Below are positions 14,814 to 22,610 of a DNA stretch of 26,185 bases, piece after piece. Position 1 is the first letter of the stretch. Each line of letters starts with the position of its first letter. A model generated the notes under the pieces. The model made no database searches, had not been told where the DNA came from, and saw nothing but the letters and a program-made list of their open reading frames with translations. Origin of the DNA: Candidatus Methanolliviera sp. GoM_oil (GTDB lineage: Archaea; Halobacteriota; Methanoliparia; Methanoliparales; Methanoliparaceae); contig CABGHG010000007.1 of the NCBI GenBank assembly GCA_902158735.1, positions 1 through 26,185 of the forward strand, in the 5' to 3' direction. Made by a program: the position numbers and the translations under genes.

Positions 14814-16075
14814 ATCTTTCTTGGGTCTGTGATCACTCCCTTTAGTGCGGATGCAGCCGCAACCGCAGGGGAAGAGAGATAAATCTCTGCATCTGCACTT
14901 CCCTGCCTCCCTCTGAAATTTCTGTTTGAGGTGGAAAGTCCGACCTCTCCGTCTCCGAGAAGACCAAAACTTCCGCCGAAACAGGGCCCACAAGAAGGAA
15001 ACTCGACGATCGCCCCTGCTTCCACGAATCGTTTTATCAGTCCTGCATTCAATGCCTTGAGATATTCTGTTCTGGATGCTGGTATTATGATGACCCTAAC
15101 GCCATCATCTATCTTATTATCTCCAATTATATCTGATACAACCTTTAAATCTTCAAATCTTCCGTTTGTGCATGATCCGATGAATATCTGATCTAACTCT
15201 ATCCCTTCCACATCCTCTATAGGTTTCACGTTATCAACGCGGTGGGGGCAGGCTATCTGGGGGGATAGATCCGATACATCATATTCCAATTTCTTGTAAT
15301 CTGCATCCTCATCGGTCTTCCAGTATGGATCCAACTTAAAATTCTTTAGCCTCTCTTTCATGTACTCTTCCGTGATCTTATCTGCCTCGATCATGCCAGC
15401 CTTTCCTCCCATCTCAATCGCCATATTACACATCGTCATCCTCTCGCTCACGGAGATCTCTTTGATCGTCACTCCGTAGAATTCTACCGCCTTATATGTC
15501 GCACCGTCCGCTCCCAGATCACCTATTATATGCAGTATCACATCCTTGGAATAGACCCCTCTCGGTAATTTACCCTTCAGTTCTATTCTTATCGTCTCCG
15601 GAACCTTGAACCACAGTTTTCCAGTAGCCAGAACAGCGGACATGTCCGTCGAACCTATCCCTGTTGAAAATGCTCCGAGCGATCCATAAGCACATGTGTG
15701 GCTATCAGACCCAACAATGAGATCACCTGGCTTAACGTGTCCTTTTTCTGGCATTATCTGGTGGCATACGCCCTCTTTTACATCATAGTTTAATACTTTC
15801 TGTTCTTTGGAAAACTCTCGCAGGATAATATGGTTCTTTGCGGCGTCCAAGGAGTCTGCAGGGGACTGGTGGTCATAGATTATCACGATCCTTTCCGGGT
15901 GAGCAACCTTATCCGCTATCTCATAAAATCCTTTCACCGCTAGAGGTCCCGTTATGTCATTCATCATACCTTTAGCGACCTCTGCCTCCACAAATTCTCC
16001 TGCATGAGCATCTGACTTGCTTGTTCTGCTCATTATCTTCTCTGCAAGTGTTTTCGATTCAATTTTTGATCCCAT
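14810..16075 (-). CDS. leuC: 3-isopropylmalate / (homo)aconitate hydratase large subunit
   Basis: Aconitase-family [4Fe-4S] hydro-lyase, 421 aa, the normal size for the archaeal large subunit. Cluster ligands are Cys302 in FIGSCTNGRFEDL and Cys362 and Cys365 in PSCGPCFGG. Other signatures are YDHQSPA, VGSDSHTCAYGSLGAFSTGI and STSNRNFRGRQGS. It works with a separate small subunit, not encoded here. Methanogens carry two near-identical paralogues, isopropylmalate isomerase (leucine) and HacA homoaconitase (2-oxosuberate for coenzyme B), whose specificity lies mostly in the small subunit; I cannot tell which this is. A GGGG sequence precedes the ATG at 16075 and a small gene follows with an ATGA overlap. 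Confidence 0.9.
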   Translation of the reverse strand: MGSKIESKTLAEKIMSRTSKSDAHAGEFVEAEVAKGMMNDITGPLAVKGFYEIADKVAHPERIVIIYDHQSPADSLDAAKNHIILREFSKEQKVLNYDVKEGVCHQIMPEKGHVKPGDLIVGSDSHTCAYGSLGAFSTGIGSTDMSAVLATGKLWFKVPETIRIELKGKLPRGVYSKDVILHIIGDLGADGATYKAVEFYGVTIKEISVSERMTMCNMAIEMGGKAGMIEADKITEEYMKERLKNFKLDPYWKTDEDADYKKLEYDVSDLSPQIACPHRVDNVKPIEDVEGIELDQIFIGSCTNGRFEDLKVVSDIIGDNKIDDGVRVIIIPASRTEYLKALNAGLIKRFVEAGAIVEFPSCGPCFGGSFGLLGDGEVGLSTSNRNFRGRQGSADAEIYLSSPAVAAASALKGVITDPRKI

Positions 16076-16181
16076 TTAAAAAGCCCCTAAAAAAGTCGAT
16101 TTTGGATAAAAAAAGATAATAAGATCGAGGTCTGGTAAAATGACCCCGTTGGCACATCCTTTCTGTGTCTTCCCCTTGATG

Positions 16182-16607
16182 TTATATATCAAAATACTTT
16201 TTTGATTTCGTTGCAGGGGCGAGTGTATAATATTTATATTTGCTCGTTGTGCTCTGTTGTTCAATGATCCTGCATCTAATCGGCAACTTATCCGCTTTTT
16301 CCCTTATTTGTTTCATCAAAACAGAAGCACCCGTGAGAATCACATAAGGCTCGCCATCCTTCTCTATCTGTAAGATAGCATAGTCCCCTTCGCTAAAAGA
16401 CGAAGGTCGAGTGGTCATATCTTTTATAACAATCGTTTCATCCAATACGTCCTCTATGCCAATTCTTTCTCCATCAAACATTTGAGTCGGCATATCTTCT
16501 TCTGTCAGATCTGTTATATCTTTCTCTTCTCCCGAAGTTTTCTCTTCTCTAACGTCCTCCCCATCAAACCCCATATCATCAAATGTCTCTTTCTTTCGAT
16601 CTCCCAT
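16182..16607 (-). CDS. Conserved-looking hypothetical protein, 141 aa
   Basis: Start MGDRKKETFDDMGFDGEDVR, then an acidic, probably disordered region to about residue 55. A compact C-terminal domain follows, with ETIVIKDMTTRPSSFSEGD, YAILQIEKDGEPYVILTGAS and KADKLPIRCRIIEQ. The domain pattern (PS-F--GDYA-LQ----G-P-V--TGS) resembles OB-like or single-strand-binding domains in phages and archaea; that is an impression, not an identification. GGGGCTG lies 10 bases upstream of the ATG. It follows the HDAC-like gene by 65 bases and ends 106 bases before leuC. Confidence 0.6.
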   Translation of the reverse strand: MGDRKKETFDDMGFDGEDVREEKTSGEEKDITDLTEEDMPTQMFDGERIGIEDVLDETIVIKDMTTRPSSFSEGDYAILQIEKDGEPYVILTGASVLMKQIREKADKLPIRCRIIEQQSTTSKYKYYTLAPATKSKKYFDI

Positions 16608-16672
16608 CTTGATCAGCCCCTATTTTTATATCGTTATCTCGTGATATTTAAATTCTTCTAACATTCCACAAA

Positions 16673-17758
16673 TTATCTAAAACAATCCCAATAATCCCTT
16701 AAAATATGTCTCAATTCATCCAGAGTCCTTTCAACTCGTCCTCTTACGTCTCTTCTCCTTCTATTCAACACCTCTTTATAGACATCTGGCTCTCTTATCT
16801 TATCTATGCTCATTCCTGCCATTGCGGCTATTATTCCAAGATTAACATAAGGGAGACCTCCCTCCACGCTGTAACCCCCCTCCAGCAACGTCACCAATCT
16901 TCCCCCGCATAATTTTTCTGAAAGTTTAACTGCTTCTCTCATCATCTGCGCATAACCCTGGGCGGTTAGCGCCAATGAGGTCAAAGGATCTGTAAAGTGG
17001 TTATCCTGCCCGGCGGAGATCGCAATGAGATCAGGTTTAAATTCCTCTACGACAGGAATATATATCTCGTTGAGGATCAACCGATAGGTATCATCTGAAG
17101 AACCGGGTGGAATGGGAACGCATATATTGTATCCCTCCCCCCTTCCGATCCCAATCTCATCAACAAACCCACTTCCAGGATAGAGTGTCCTACCGTCCTG
17201 GTGGATCGAGATATATAAGACATTTGGATCGTCATAGAATATCTCCTGTGTTCCATCTCCATGATGGGCATCCCAATCGAGTATTGCTACCCTCTCTGCC
17301 ATACCTTTCTCAATTACATTCTTGACCATGATTGCCATGTTATTCAGATAGCAGAATCCTGCGCCCATGCCCGGTTTTGCATGGTGCCCCGGTGGTCTTA
17401 TCAATGCGAACGCATTCCTTACCTTTCTCTCGAAGACCTTTTCGGCTGCGGTTAAAGCTCCACCAGCCGCCAGAACTATCTGCTCATACATTCCGGCGGA
17501 GACTCTCGTATCGAGGTCGATGCTCCCGCCTTTAACGGCCATTCTCTTGAGCAGATCGATGTATCCTCTCTCATGAACCAGAAGAATCTCGTCTAAAAGG
17601 GCTTCTCTCGGTGGGATGATCCCGATTCTCGGGTCTTCGAAGATGCCTTCTTCTCGAAGTTGATCTAAAGTATATGCGAGCCTCTCTCTCCTCTCGGGAT
17701 GTGTCGGACTTTGTTCATGCTTTAAATAAGCCTCATGGTATATTATGCCCGTTCTCAT
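16673..17758 (-). CDS. Histone deacetylase-family zinc amidohydrolase
   Basis: Member of the HDAC / acetoin-utilisation / acetylpolyamine amidohydrolase superfamily, 361 aa. Active-site residues are all present: RPPGHHAKPG (His125-His126), LDWDAHHGDGTQ (Asp163 and His165 as zinc ligands), ISAGQDNHFTDP (Asp252 as zinc ligand) and LEGGYSVEG (Tyr296). The HHGDGT and GFCYLNN motifs place it with class II-type enzymes. In archaea the substrate may be acetyl-lysine on chromatin proteins such as Alba, an acetylpolyamine or another amide. ATG 17758 overlaps the stop of the hydantoinase-like gene as ATGA, so expression is coupled. Confidence 0.9.
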   Translation of the reverse strand: MRTGIIYHEAYLKHEQSPTHPERRERLAYTLDQLREEGIFEDPRIGIIPPREALLDEILLVHERGYIDLLKRMAVKGGSIDLDTRVSAGMYEQIVLAAGGALTAAEKVFERKVRNAFALIRPPGHHAKPGMGAGFCYLNNMAIMVKNVIEKGMAERVAILDWDAHHGDGTQEIFYDDPNVLYISIHQDGRTLYPGSGFVDEIGIGRGEGYNICVPIPPGSSDDTYRLILNEIYIPVVEEFKPDLIAISAGQDNHFTDPLTSLALTAQGYAQMMREAVKLSEKLCGGRLVTLLEGGYSVEGGLPYVNLGIIAAMAGMSIDKIREPDVYKEVLNRRRRDVRGRVERTLDELRHILRDYWDCFR

Positions 17759-19263
17759 CTCGCCACCTCGCTCGATATTCCCGGGGAGATCTGAACTATG
17801 CAGTTTGATATCTGACCGTTCCTGTAGCCGCCCCTGATAACATCATAAGAATCGAAATATGTAAGCTCAATATCCTCAACGTCTTCTTCTGCTGCTCCCT
17901 CTTCCATTGCGAGCTCTCTAACTTTTTCTCTTGCAATACTAACGATCTCTTCAGGATCAAACGATCCTCTCTTCCCGATATCTTCAACCTTTCCGTTGCA
18001 GACCATCTTTCCCCTATCTGTGTCCATTCTCATATATAGTGCAAGGGATATCCTCGAGACCGCGGCACCCACGGCGTTGGCAACTTCGGCGTGTTCCGGG
18101 ATGATATATCCGCACCCCAATCTTCTTCCGATCATCGGAGCAAAATATCTCCCGAGATATCCGGTACAGATGATCTTGGATGGATTCACCTTTGAGGCTT
18201 CTCTGCATATACTTTCGACGAACGCGTCTATGACGTCATCAGATAAACTTTTATAGTCATTGGAAACCTCTTTCATCACCTCTATGGACTTCTTATAATC
18301 GCCTATCTCCTCCCCAAGGCAATTCAATGCGTCTGTGGGTGTGAGGTATCTTCCGCCGAATGCAACCGCGTTTTCCCTCCTCTCCGGCCCGATCCTCAGA
18401 GGATCTTCAGAGAAGCATACTAAAGAGTCGCCCCCTACCGGGATCGCCCATGCTTCCGCGCTTCTTACGAGGGTTTCATGTCCAAAGAGCGTTATGTAGT
18501 CAGAAATTCTGGGTTTTCCATTGACGATCTCCACAAAATCGGTCGTCGTTCCGCCTATATCTACCACGAGTCCATCTTCTCCCGTCAGATAATAGGATCC
18601 CAATGCCGCGGTCGCCGGACTTGAATTTACGAGTTCCATTGGATTTTCAAGGGCGACAAAATCAGGAATTATTCCCCCGTCCCCCTTAAAATAAAAAAAG
18701 GACGATGAAACAGCTCTTATCTCCTTTGTAAGTGAATAAACCGATCTTTTAATCTTTGCATTTAAGATCGTAGTTCCAACCCTTCTTGGAAAACCAAGAC
18801 CTTGGACATCCTTGCCTAAGGCGATCTCAGAATCTTTATATAAATTTAATGCCTCTTCATAAATTTTTTTCTCCAATGAAGGGTTTCTATTGGAGAACTT
18901 TCCTATTATGGCAAGGTTATCCTTTTTATCTCTTAGTTCTTCTCTTAGCTCATCTAAATCGATCTCTTCGACGATGTCTCCCCTGTGATTCACATATCCT
19001 TTCACGGTGCTTCCAAGATAAGAGAAATCTAAACCAGGCCCCGGGATAAGAATGATCTTCGTGGCTCCTCCTTTTCCTTCATATAAAATATTTAAAGGAA
19101 TAGAAGAACTTACCACGATTCTATTCGCGCCTCTACCGATCTTTTTTAGGGACTTGACGACGCTTTCCCTCTCGTTTGGCATCTTTACATAACTTATCTT
19201 TCCATCTTCTATCCCGACGGCGTCTGTATTTGTGCCACCAACATCTATGCCAACGAATTTCAT
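17755..19263 (-). CDS. Hydantoinase/oxoprolinase family protein (HyuA-like)
   Basis: ATPase of the actin/hsp70/sugar-kinase fold related to N-methylhydantoinase A and 5-oxoprolinase, 502 aa. The N-terminus KFVGIDVGGTNTDAVGIEDG and the internal GLVVDIGGTTTDFVEIVNGK are the two phosphate-binding segments. TLFGHETLVRSAEAWAIPVG and YIIPEHAEVANAVGAAVSRI follow. It is shorter than bacterial HyuA, and no HyuB partner is seen, so a true hydantoinase activity is uncertain. It is coupled to the HDAC-like amidohydrolase by an ATGA overlap. The start ATG 19263 follows a run of eight A with no clear Shine-Dalgarno sequence; its 161-base upstream region is shared divergently with the Nudix gene. Confidence 0.83.
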   Translation of the reverse strand: MKFVGIDVGGTNTDAVGIEDGKISYVKMPNERESVVKSLKKIGRGANRIVVSSSIPLNILYEGKGGATKIILIPGPGLDFSYLGSTVKGYVNHRGDIVEEIDLDELREELRDKKDNLAIIGKFSNRNPSLEKKIYEEALNLYKDSEIALGKDVQGLGFPRRVGTTILNAKIKRSVYSLTKEIRAVSSSFFYFKGDGGIIPDFVALENPMELVNSSPATAALGSYYLTGEDGLVVDIGGTTTDFVEIVNGKPRISDYITLFGHETLVRSAEAWAIPVGGDSLVCFSEDPLRIGPERRENAVAFGGRYLTPTDALNCLGEEIGDYKKSIEVMKEVSNDYKSLSDDVIDAFVESICREASKVNPSKIICTGYLGRYFAPMIGRRLGCGYIIPEHAEVANAVGAAVSRISLALYMRMDTDRGKMVCNGKVEDIGKRGSFDPEEIVSIAREKVRELAMEEGAAEEDVEDIELTYFDSYDVIRGGYRNGQISNCIVQISPGISSEVAR

Positions 19264-19345
19264 TTTTTTTAAACCTGCCTGTTCTCTCCATAAAAATCTT
19301 TGGTTCTTACTGCCTTGCCAGCTGGCATGATCTCCATGCTAAAGT

Positions 19346-19370
19346 CCTCAAAAATCGAAGATTTGCGAGG
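19346..19370. repeat. Short palindrome between the hydantoinase-like and Nudix genes
   Basis: CCTCAAAAATC (19346-19356) and GATTTGCGAGG (19360-19370) flank GAA; 11-bp arms with two mismatches. Its sequence nearly matches the complement of the second palindrome in the right-edge transposase (25552-25574). It lies about 55 bases upstream of the Nudix start, in the shared intergenic region. Confidence 0.7.
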
Positions 19371-19424
19371 TGGAAAAAACTAAATACTGTTAACCCATAC
19401 ATTTTTCTGGATGAAGGAGGAGAT

Positions 19425-19844
19425 TTGAATAGAGAGAGATCTGCTGGGGCAATAATCTTTAGGGAAGAGGGAAAAGAAAGATACTATCTGCTTCTATATC
19501 ATCCGGTAGGTCATTGGGATTTTCCGAAAGGCCATATTGAAAAAAAAGAGAGTGAGATTAAGGCTGCTATAAGAGAGATAAAAGAAGAAACCGGAATTAA
19601 AAATTTGGAATTCGTAGATGGTTTTAGGAAGGAAATAAACTATAATTTTAGGAAAAGGGACAAACTGGTATATAAGGAGGTCGTGTTTTATCTCTCCAAA
19701 ACCGAAAAAAAAGAAGTTAAACTTTCCTTCGAACACAAAGATTATGTTTGGCTTCCATACACGGAGGCGCTGGAAAGATTAAGCTACGACAACTCAAAAA
19801 ATATTTTGAAGATGGCGGAGATCTTCATCGAAAATAAAGAGTAA
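19425..19844 (+). CDS. Nudix hydrolase (diadenosine tetraphosphatase-like)
   Basis: Hydrolyses a nucleoside diphosphate linked to another moiety; the size (139 aa) and N-terminal SAGAIIFREE-YLLL pattern fit bis(5'-nucleosyl)-tetraphosphatases. The Nudix box is complete: GHIEKKESEIKAAIREIKEE followed by TGI, including the REIKEE catalytic core. HWDFPKGH precedes it. The start is taken as TTG 19425 (MNRERSAGAII) because GGAGG lies 4 bases upstream and the conserved fold begins there; the longer open frame from 19176 runs antisense over the hydantoinase-like gene. It is one of the few plus-strand genes. Confidence 0.83.
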   Translation: MNRERSAGAIIFREEGKERYYLLLYHPVGHWDFPKGHIEKKESEIKAAIREIKEETGIKNLEFVDGFRKEINYNFRKRDKLVYKEVVFYLSKTEKKEVKLSFEHKDYVWLPYTEALERLSYDNSKNILKMAEIFIENKE

Positions 19845-19928
19845 AGTATGATGACGCAAAGAAATTTGCGGAGATCTCCAAAGGATTGGGAACGCCAATG
19901 AAAGGGTTTTTAACAGCTACACAAAAAG

Positions 19929-20020
19929 ATATAAATAGGCGTAAAAACATATAGGTGATTGTGAGATAATACAACCTAGCTGACGAAAACCAAGTTAGTT
20001 ATTTCGTTGCGATATCTTAC
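19929..20020 (+). ncRNA. Candidate structured RNA with its own promoter
   Basis: A TATA-like GATATAAATAGG (19929-19940) is centred about 27 bases before 19961, where a stem begins. GTGAGATA (19961-19968) pairs with TATCTTAC (20013-20020) with one G-U pair. Nested inside, GACGAAA (19982-19988) pairs with TTTCGTT (20002-20008), also with one G-U pair. The helix start coincides with the predicted transcription start, as expected for a small RNA gene. A further TTCTCAT/ATGAGAA pair lies at 20082-20109. I recognise no known RNA family, and the 3' end is not defined. The feature spans promoter and first structured domain. Confidence 0.35.
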
Positions 20021-20053
20021 AAACCGTGGCCGTCAGTTCGCCGGACACGTTAA

Positions 20054-20182
20054 ACGCCTGTTGGAGAAGGAGGCTCTGGCTTTCTCATCTCATATTTAGA
20101 TAATGAGAACGTGAAAGTGAAACTACCTCCGATGAATCAGGAATCAAACATAAAACCAGAATTAGGTTTTAGTAAGTTTTGA
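20054..20182 (+). pseudogene. Possible C-terminal tail of a TnpB (IS200/IS605) gene
   Basis: After an in-frame TAA at 20051 the frame reads TPVGEGGSGFLISYLDNENV and KVKLPPMNQESNIKPELG, ending at TGA 20180-20182. Archaeal TnpB proteins often end with a TPVE-type segment and a PMKQE-like motif, so this looks like a degraded TnpB tail; no zinc-finger or RuvC segment is visible upstream. The match is short and the call is weak. With 19929-20020 it accounts for most of the gap between the Nudix gene and the TreT-like gene. Confidence 0.35.
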
Positions 20183-20226
20183 AGAACGGAGAAGTTACAG
20201 GTGAAGAGGTGGTAGAACTAACCTAT

Positions 20227-21567
20227 CTACCATACCCTCTTACTCAACTTAAACCATGGATGGAAGCTGATAATGCTCTCAATCGGAATTTTGTATTGAT
20301 TGATTATTTTTATCGCAAGAAGAAGATCATGTATTCTATCAGGGAGTAAGAAATGATCCTTTATATATCGCTTTCCCTTTTTTCCCATTAATTCTTGCTT
20401 ATTTGGATTTCTCAAGAGATATATTATCTTATCGGCACCTTCCTTCGCATCGGATATCAAAAATCCATTTATTCCATCTCTTATTTGGAGCATTATCCCT
20501 CCAACAGGTCTTGTTATCACCGGTTTGCCTTTCCATAGCGCCTCGGTCACGGTAAGTCCAAACCCCTCCTTTATCGAGTTTTGCATGATTACGTCAGATC
20601 CTCGCTGAATTGCATTTATCTCAAAATTGCTGAGATTGGGAAGAACAAGAATATGAATATCATCGTCTCCTTTTGCTTTTCTTTTTACCTCTTTTAATAC
20701 TCCTTCGCCTTCTGGATCGTCCGAAGCCATACCACCTGCAATGATAAGCTGACAGTCTTCTCTCCGCTTCACTTCTTTATATATTGATATAGCACCAACT
20801 GGATCTTTCCACCGATCAAATCTACCGATTTGAGATATAATCGGCTTATCTCGATTTATATCATATTTTTCCAGTGTCTTCTCGATCTTCTCTTCTCTCA
20901 ATTCAACGTTCTTATCTGATAATGGGTCAATGAATGGCGGTATGATGAACTTCGGCAGAGGCCATCTGGATACCACGAAATACGCAGCAGAAAATATGAC
21001 CGCATCGAAGGAATCAGCCCAATAGGAGATGAAATCCCATAATCTTTTATTTCTTGTGAAGGCATCCTCATCTATATCGATGTGACATCTCCAGAACCAT
21101 TTCTGATCAGGCTTGCGAAGTTCTCTTGCAAGTGCAAGCGGTTGGGGATCATGCACAAATACAACGTCGTAATCCTCATCGATGATATTTGCTTCAATGT
21201 TCTCTTTTATGCACGAATTATAGGTATTCACCATCTCTTCAGTGAGAAGATCTTTCTTACCTTGTAATAGATTATGAAGGGATTTTGTAACCTCAAAGAA
21301 CTTTTTATTACCTCTTATCACATTCCAATCGTCTTTTATTCCGATCATATTTAAAAATGGAACGGATGAATTGAGCATCTCTGCAACACCACCGCCATAA
21401 CGAGTCGAGCTCAACTCAAGCATCTTTATCCCCTGCAACTCTTCGCTCAACTCTTTTAACGCTTCGATCTTATCCTCGCCGACGATCTTTGCGTATTCCT
21501 TCAAAGGATGAACATGAAATGGCGTTATGCCCTTTCTCTTGCTGTATATCGTTCCATTATTACTCAT
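20227..21567 (-). CDS. Trehalose glycosyltransferring synthase TreT-like, GT4 family
   Basis: TreT joins NDP-glucose and glucose to trehalose in one reversible step. The 446-aa protein has the TreT-type N-terminus with ELSSTRYGGGVAEML (about 51-65) and VVFVHDPQPLALA, then QIGRFDRWKDP (246-256) and the GT-B retaining-enzyme motif EGFGLTVTE with Glu334 and Glu342. RPVGGIMLQIRDGINGFL follows. ATG 21567 has GGAG upstream and overlaps the stop of the preceding glycosyltransferase by 8 bases (ATGAGTAA). Stop codon TAG. It is the last gene of a three-gene sugar operon; glucosylglycerate- or glucan-forming paralogues are the main alternatives. Confidence 0.78.
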   Translation of the reverse strand: MSNNGTIYSKRKGITPFHVHPLKEYAKIVGEDKIEALKELSEELQGIKMLELSSTRYGGGVAEMLNSSVPFLNMIGIKDDWNVIRGNKKFFEVTKSLHNLLQGKKDLLTEEMVNTYNSCIKENIEANIIDEDYDVVFVHDPQPLALARELRKPDQKWFWRCHIDIDEDAFTRNKRLWDFISYWADSFDAVIFSAAYFVVSRWPLPKFIIPPFIDPLSDKNVELREEKIEKTLEKYDINRDKPIISQIGRFDRWKDPVGAISIYKEVKRREDCQLIIAGGMASDDPEGEGVLKEVKRKAKGDDDIHILVLPNLSNFEINAIQRGSDVIMQNSIKEGFGLTVTEALWKGKPVITRPVGGIMLQIRDGINGFLISDAKEGADKIIYLLRNPNKQELMGKKGKRYIKDHFLLPDRIHDLLLAIKIINQYKIPIESIISFHPWFKLSKRVW

Positions 21568-22609
21568 CGAGCATCTCCTTAAAGAATTCCAAATATCCCT
21601 TAGCCATCACCTCTATAGAAAAATTTTCCTTAACCCTTCTCCTGCATTCATAAGGGTCGATCTCTTCTATCTTATTTGATCTTATGACCTCTTCAACCTC
21701 ATCAAGCGTATCACATAAAAATCCGGTTTTTCCATCCTCTATCTGATCGATCAAACCGCCATTTCTTAATCCAATTACAGGCGTTCCACAACTCATCGAT
21801 TCAGATGCATGTAGCCCGAATATCTCCATAAAAGGATACATCGGGAGTGATATGGTTGCCTTTGCACCTTGAAAGAATCTGACCTTGTCTTCATAGGATA
21901 CCGTGCCATAATATTTTATCTGAGAACCATCACACCGTGATCTCACTTTCTGAACGTATTCTTGGCTTGCGATAAAGTAATCCTCTCCACAGGTGTCTCC
22001 CTTTGAATCCGTATTCCTCATCACGTTGATAAATTCTAATATCCCCTTTTCATCGCAGATCCGATTTAAAGAGAGATAGCGATCTCCTTTTTCCTCCTTG
22101 AACGGGTATAAATCGGTATTTATGCCATGGTGGATTACTTCACAGGATACATCCAGATGATGCGATATATCCATCGCCTGAAGCCTGGATGCACAGATAA
22201 AGTGTAGATCTCCATCTATCAATGGCGGTTCCTTCCAGGGGCAGGGTCCATGAAATAGATGGCATATCTTTGCCTCTGGATGCTTCATTTTATACGTATA
22301 GATCAACTGGGATCCGAGATTATCGCATATTATACCGTAATCCTTCAGATAAGGCTCAAAAATGCGGTAAGCTTCCTTCTCCTTCGCAAACCAATCGTGA
22401 TATGGATCTTTGGATGGATAAACGGTCTCTATTATCCTTATTTTTGGATTTTTTGGTAAAATTGATCCTTTGCAGCAGGAAACGCTGACTTCTTCCACCT
22501 TATCAAATTTAGTGATCGCTGTTGCCAAATTTCCCACCGCATCCTCTGTTCCTCCGTATAGACTGAAATTTATCGGCTTCTCTGCTGAAGACGTAATAAA
22601 TACCTTCAT
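21560..22609 (-). CDS. GT4-family glycosyltransferase
   Basis: GT-B fold retaining glycosyltransferase, 349 aa. The N-terminal SLYGGTEDAVGNLATAI is the acceptor-side glycine motif. CEVIHHGINTDLYPF opens the C-terminal domain, and FMEIFGLHASESMSCGTPVI carries the two glutamates of the EX7E motif (Glu262, Glu270). GDRYLSLNRICDEKGI is the donor-domain motif. It starts one base after the debranching-enzyme stop codon and overlaps the TreT-like gene, so all three are co-translated. Context suggests a glucan chain-extending or glucosyl-transfer role; the sugar donor is not readable from the sequence. Confidence 0.8.
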   Translation of the reverse strand: MKVFITSSAEKPINFSLYGGTEDAVGNLATAITKFDKVEEVSVSCCKGSILPKNPKIRIIETVYPSKDPYHDWFAKEKEAYRIFEPYLKDYGIICDNLGSQLIYTYKMKHPEAKICHLFHGPCPWKEPPLIDGDLHFICASRLQAMDISHHLDVSCEVIHHGINTDLYPFKEEKGDRYLSLNRICDEKGILEFINVMRNTDSKGDTCGEDYFIASQEYVQKVRSRCDGSQIKYYGTVSYEDKVRFFQGAKATISLPMYPFMEIFGLHASESMSCGTPVIGLRNGGLIDQIEDGKTGFLCDTLDEVEEVIRSNKIEEIDPYECRRRVKENFSIEVMAKGYLEFFKEMLDE

Positions 22610-22610
22610 A

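Noticed and set aside
19176..19424. N-terminal extension of the Nudix frame
   Set aside because: It overlaps the start of the hydantoinase-like gene antisense and precedes the GGAGG-TTG start at 19425; the sequence has no Nudix similarity.
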